Source: an uncultured Azospirillum sp. (GTDB taxonomy: Bacteria; Pseudomonadota; Alphaproteobacteria; RF32; CAG-239). Taken from it: a DNA stretch of 64,000 bases. The stretch lies in NCBI GenBank assembly GCA_900539605.1, contig UQCS01000004.1, forward strand, positions 17,779-81,778, written 5' to 3'. Below are positions 62,488 to 64,000 of this stretch, piece by piece. Under the pieces are notes generated by a model. The model was not told where the DNA came from and did no database searches. It saw only the letters and a program-made list of their open reading frames with translations. The first letter of the stretch is position 1, and each line of letters begins with the position of its first letter. The position numbers and the translations under genes were made by a program.

Positions 62488-63399
62488 ATGGACCGACAAA
62501 TTATCGAAATATCAAACGACGGATTTAACCTTTCTCTCTATCGGGGATTTCTGGTCGTGGAAAACAAAAATCAAGGCTTAAAGTCAGAAATTCCTTTAGA
62601 CAATATCTTGGCTTTGATCCTGTCGGCAAACAATATATCCATCACCAAAAACATAATCAGCGCCATTGCCGAACAGGGCGGAAACATCATATGCTGCGGC
62701 AAAAATTACCTTCCGTCGACCATCACCACGCCCTACACCGGCCACTGGCTGATCTCCTCACGGGTACGCCAACAAATAGATTGCTCTAAACCACTGCAAA
62801 AAAATTTATGGAAAAGCATCGTTCAAAACAAAATTTTTAATCAGGCCAAGATACTGGAACATTTCTTTCCCCAACATCCGCGTTTGGCCCGGCTAAAGCA
62901 ACTGGCACGTGAAACACTCAGTAACGACGCTAAAAACAATGAAGGCATCGCCGCGGCAATTTATTTCAAAGCTTTGTTCGGAAAAAACTTTGTCCGAGAC
63001 CGCTTGGGTAACAATGCCAACATCCTGCTCAATTATGCTTATATCGTCTTGAGAGCAATGGTGGCTCGTTCGATTGCCGGCAACGGATTGTTGCCCTATT
63101 TGGGACTAAAACATTGCACCAAATCAAATCCGCTGCCGTTGGTCGACGACTTAATCGAACCTTTCCGTGTCATCGCCGACAAAATCGTGTTTGAACAACT
63201 CAATCAGCTGGTTAACATCGAACAGATCGAGTTGACTCCCGAAATAAAAAGAAACTTGACCAAAATTATTACTTTTCCGGTTTTAACCGGCAAAGGATGC
63301 GTCTCTCTCAGTGAAGGAATTAATAACTTTGCAAGCAGCTTGGTAACAAGCTTTGAACTCAAAAAAGTGGCCTTGCAATACCCGACCATCCAATTATAA
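62488..63399 (+). CDS. cas1: CRISPR-associated integrase Cas1, type II-like
   Basis: 303-residue metal-dependent integrase that inserts new spacers, normally as a complex with Cas2. An N-terminal beta domain (residues 1-~85) is followed by the helical catalytic domain. The active-site triad is intact: Glu152 (NEGIAAAIYF), His209 (GLKHCTKSNP) and Glu224 (DDLIEPFR), with the 15-residue His-Glu spacing of type II Cas1. LNYAYIVLRAMVARSIAGNG is a further signature. Upstream neighbour is the GmrSD-like gene instead of cas9, and no cas2 follows. Its last ~40 bases may be overlapped by an antisense tracrRNA. Start ATG has only a weak purine stretch upstream. Confidence 0.94.
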   Translation: MDRQIIEISNDGFNLSLYRGFLVVENKNQGLKSEIPLDNILALILSANNISITKNIISAIAEQGGNIICCGKNYLPSTITTPYTGHWLISSRVRQQIDCSKPLQKNLWKSIVQNKIFNQAKILEHFFPQHPRLARLKQLARETLSNDAKNNEGIAAAIYFKALFGKNFVRDRLGNNANILLNYAYIVLRAMVARSIAGNGLLPYLGLKHCTKSNPLPLVDDLIEPFRVIADKIVFEQLNQLVNIEQIELTPEIKRNLTKIITFPVLTGKGCVSLSEGINNFASSLVTSFELKKVALQYPTIQL

Positions 63400-63427
63400 G
63401 AATTGTTAAAACGGCCGTCTGATTAAG
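63360..63427 (-). ncRNA. Candidate tracrRNA (anti-repeat plus terminator hairpin)
   Basis: Bases 63405-63426 on the plus strand resemble the first 23 nt of the CRISPR repeat (12 exact: CCGTCTGATTAA) and then diverge completely. Read on the minus strand this pairs with repeat positions 1-23: 12 bp of perfect duplex, a bulged A, then pairing with two mismatches and one G-U. Further along the minus strand, inside the cas1 3' end, TGGTC pairs with GGCCA (10-nt loop) and is followed directly by CTTTTTT, a terminator-like end. No promoter is clear. The alternative is a degenerate terminal repeat. Confidence 0.4.
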
Positions 63428-63468
63428 CGAAAAAAAACGAAAACTTCTGAAGTTACCGGAACGTTTGA

Positions 63469-63504
63469 GTTATAATTGACCGTCTGATTAATCTCTGATA
63501 AAAT
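63469..63504 (+). promoter_or_regulatory. Promoter embedded in each CRISPR repeat (first copy given)
   Basis: TTGACC at 63476-63481, 17-nt spacer, extended -10 TGATAAAAT ending at 63504. Start sites would fall about 6-7 nt into each spacer, leaving a guide of about 23-24 nt. The same element recurs in all eight repeats. Confidence 0.65.
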
Positions 63505-63966
63505 GGTTTGTAATATCTGGAAAATTCAAATTGCGTTATAATTGACCGTCTGATTAATCTCTGATAAAATTAGAATAACCGGCGCCAAGTCCAAAGACAT
63601 GTTATAATTGACCGTCTGATTAATCTCTGATAAAATACGCTCAGAAGCAATAGAACGCGCCAAAGTGTTATAATTGACCGTCTGATTAATCTCTGATAAA
63701 ATAGCTAAAGGTATTGGTAAACAAATGATTGGGTTATAATTGACCGTCTGATTAATCTCTGATAAAATGTTATAAACCTTAGCATATGCGCGGAATGGGT
63801 TATAATTGACCGTCTGATTAATCTCTGATAAAATTTTGTCGAATACTTCTCCACCACAGATTAGGTTATAATTGACCGTCTGATTAATCTCTGATAAAAT
63901 CTCGGCTAGATTCTGAGTTTCGATATTAATGTTATAATTGACCGTCTGATTAATCTCTGATAAAAT
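63469..63966 (+). CRISPR. CRISPR array: 8 identical 36-nt repeats, 7 spacers of 30 nt
   Basis: Repeats start at 63469, 63535, 63601, 63667, 63733, 63799, 63865 and 63931 and are identical. All seven spacers are exactly 30 nt. The repeat begins GTTATAATTGACCGTCTGAT and ends TCTCTGATAAAAT. The lengths and the GTT...AAT ends match type II-C repeats. Positions 8-13 are TTGACC and 31-36 TAAAAT, 17 nt apart and preceded by TGA, so each repeat carries its own promoter reading into the spacer. After the last repeat, base 63997 does not begin another copy, so the array probably ends at 63966. The crRNA strand would be plus. Confidence 0.97.
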
Positions 63967-64000
63967 CTTTATTAAGTAAAGCCTTGAAATGAAACACATT
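63967..64000. other. Flank behind the array
   Basis: 34 nt to the window edge with no repeat copy and no gene start. Whether cas9, cas2 or a leader lies beyond cannot be seen. Confidence 0.6.

Noticed and set aside
62488..63399. Cas1 as a casposase
   Set aside because: The protein has type II Cas1 length and motifs, adjoins a CRISPR array, and no polB or terminal inverted repeats were seen.
63405..63426. Resemblance of GGCCGTCTGATTAA to the Neisseria DNA uptake sequence
   Set aside because: The same bases occur in the CRISPR repeat and no other copies were noticed in the window, so repeat homology explains it.
63967..63996. An eighth spacer at the window edge
   Set aside because: After 30 nt the next bases are CATT, not GTTA, so another repeat does not start where the fixed spacer length predicts.
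63526..63999. 157-residue open frame on the minus strand with internal repeats
   Set aside because: It is the CRISPR array read through; the repeated LSEINQTVNYN peptide is the translated repeat.

Overview
The window looks like an alphaproteobacterial chromosome of moderate GC, probably from a host-associated or anaerobic lineage. The pointers are an F0 ATP synthase cluster with separate b' and b subunits and no F1 genes, the uvrC-pgsA neighbourhood, the pal-cpoB-tilS-ftsH order, a pyruvate phosphate dikinase and an acetate/acetoacetate-type CoA transferase. This placement is inferred from gene content and order only; no 16S or tRNA gene was seen.

Layout. 1-8.7 kb: the 3' part of tyrS, small orphan genes, rpmG, a candidate structured small RNA, a 3-methyladenine DNA glycosylase, a metallophosphatase, atoDA and a periplasmic OB-fold protein. 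8.8-12.6 kb: a large unknown protein with HNH-like residues, a decayed stretch, a secreted orphan and a DsbA-like thioredoxin. 12.7-20.5 kb: a DUF47-Pit phosphate module, rlmH, rsfS, obgE, rpmA, rplU, a broken lipoprotein nuclease and two orphan envelope or acidic proteins. 20.7-31.9 kb, all on the minus strand: a glmM to OmpR/EnvZ-like run, then ftsH, tilS, cpoB and pal. 32.2-34.2 kb: SD-less orphan genes, two of them related. 34.4-42.7 kb: ppdK, pheA, an exonuclease, atpIBEF'F, a DsbA-like protein and a DciA-like protein. 42.8-54.3 kb: an outer-membrane barrel, an amber-interrupted hydrolase, a GltD-like oxidoreductase, a WYL regulator, cca, a large S8 autotransporter and a repair/sanitation cluster (double Nudix, MsrAB, Nudix). 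54.3-60.2 kb: RND pump, adaptor and a MATE transporter.

The right end (60.3-64 kb) is the most unusual part. A GmrSD-like DUF262/DUF1524 gene lies 46 bp upstream of a type II-like cas1. A CRISPR array of eight identical 36-nt repeats and seven 30-nt spacers follows. No cas9 or cas2 is visible. Every repeat contains TTGACC, a 17-nt gap and TAAAAT preceded by TGA, so each repeat looks like a complete sigma70 promoter firing into the next spacer. This matches the processing-independent crRNA layout known from Neisseria type II-C. Between cas1 and the array is a truncated repeat copy that would pair, on the minus strand, with the first 23-24 nt of the repeat. It is followed on that strand by a hairpin and T-run inside the cas1 3' end, making a candidate compact tracrRNA.

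A second pattern runs through the window. About ten orphan genes lack a Shine-Dalgarno sequence, and several share an AT-rich leader close to AATTATTAAC-AATTA under good TTGACA promoters. Housekeeping genes nearby have ordinary GGAG-type sites.
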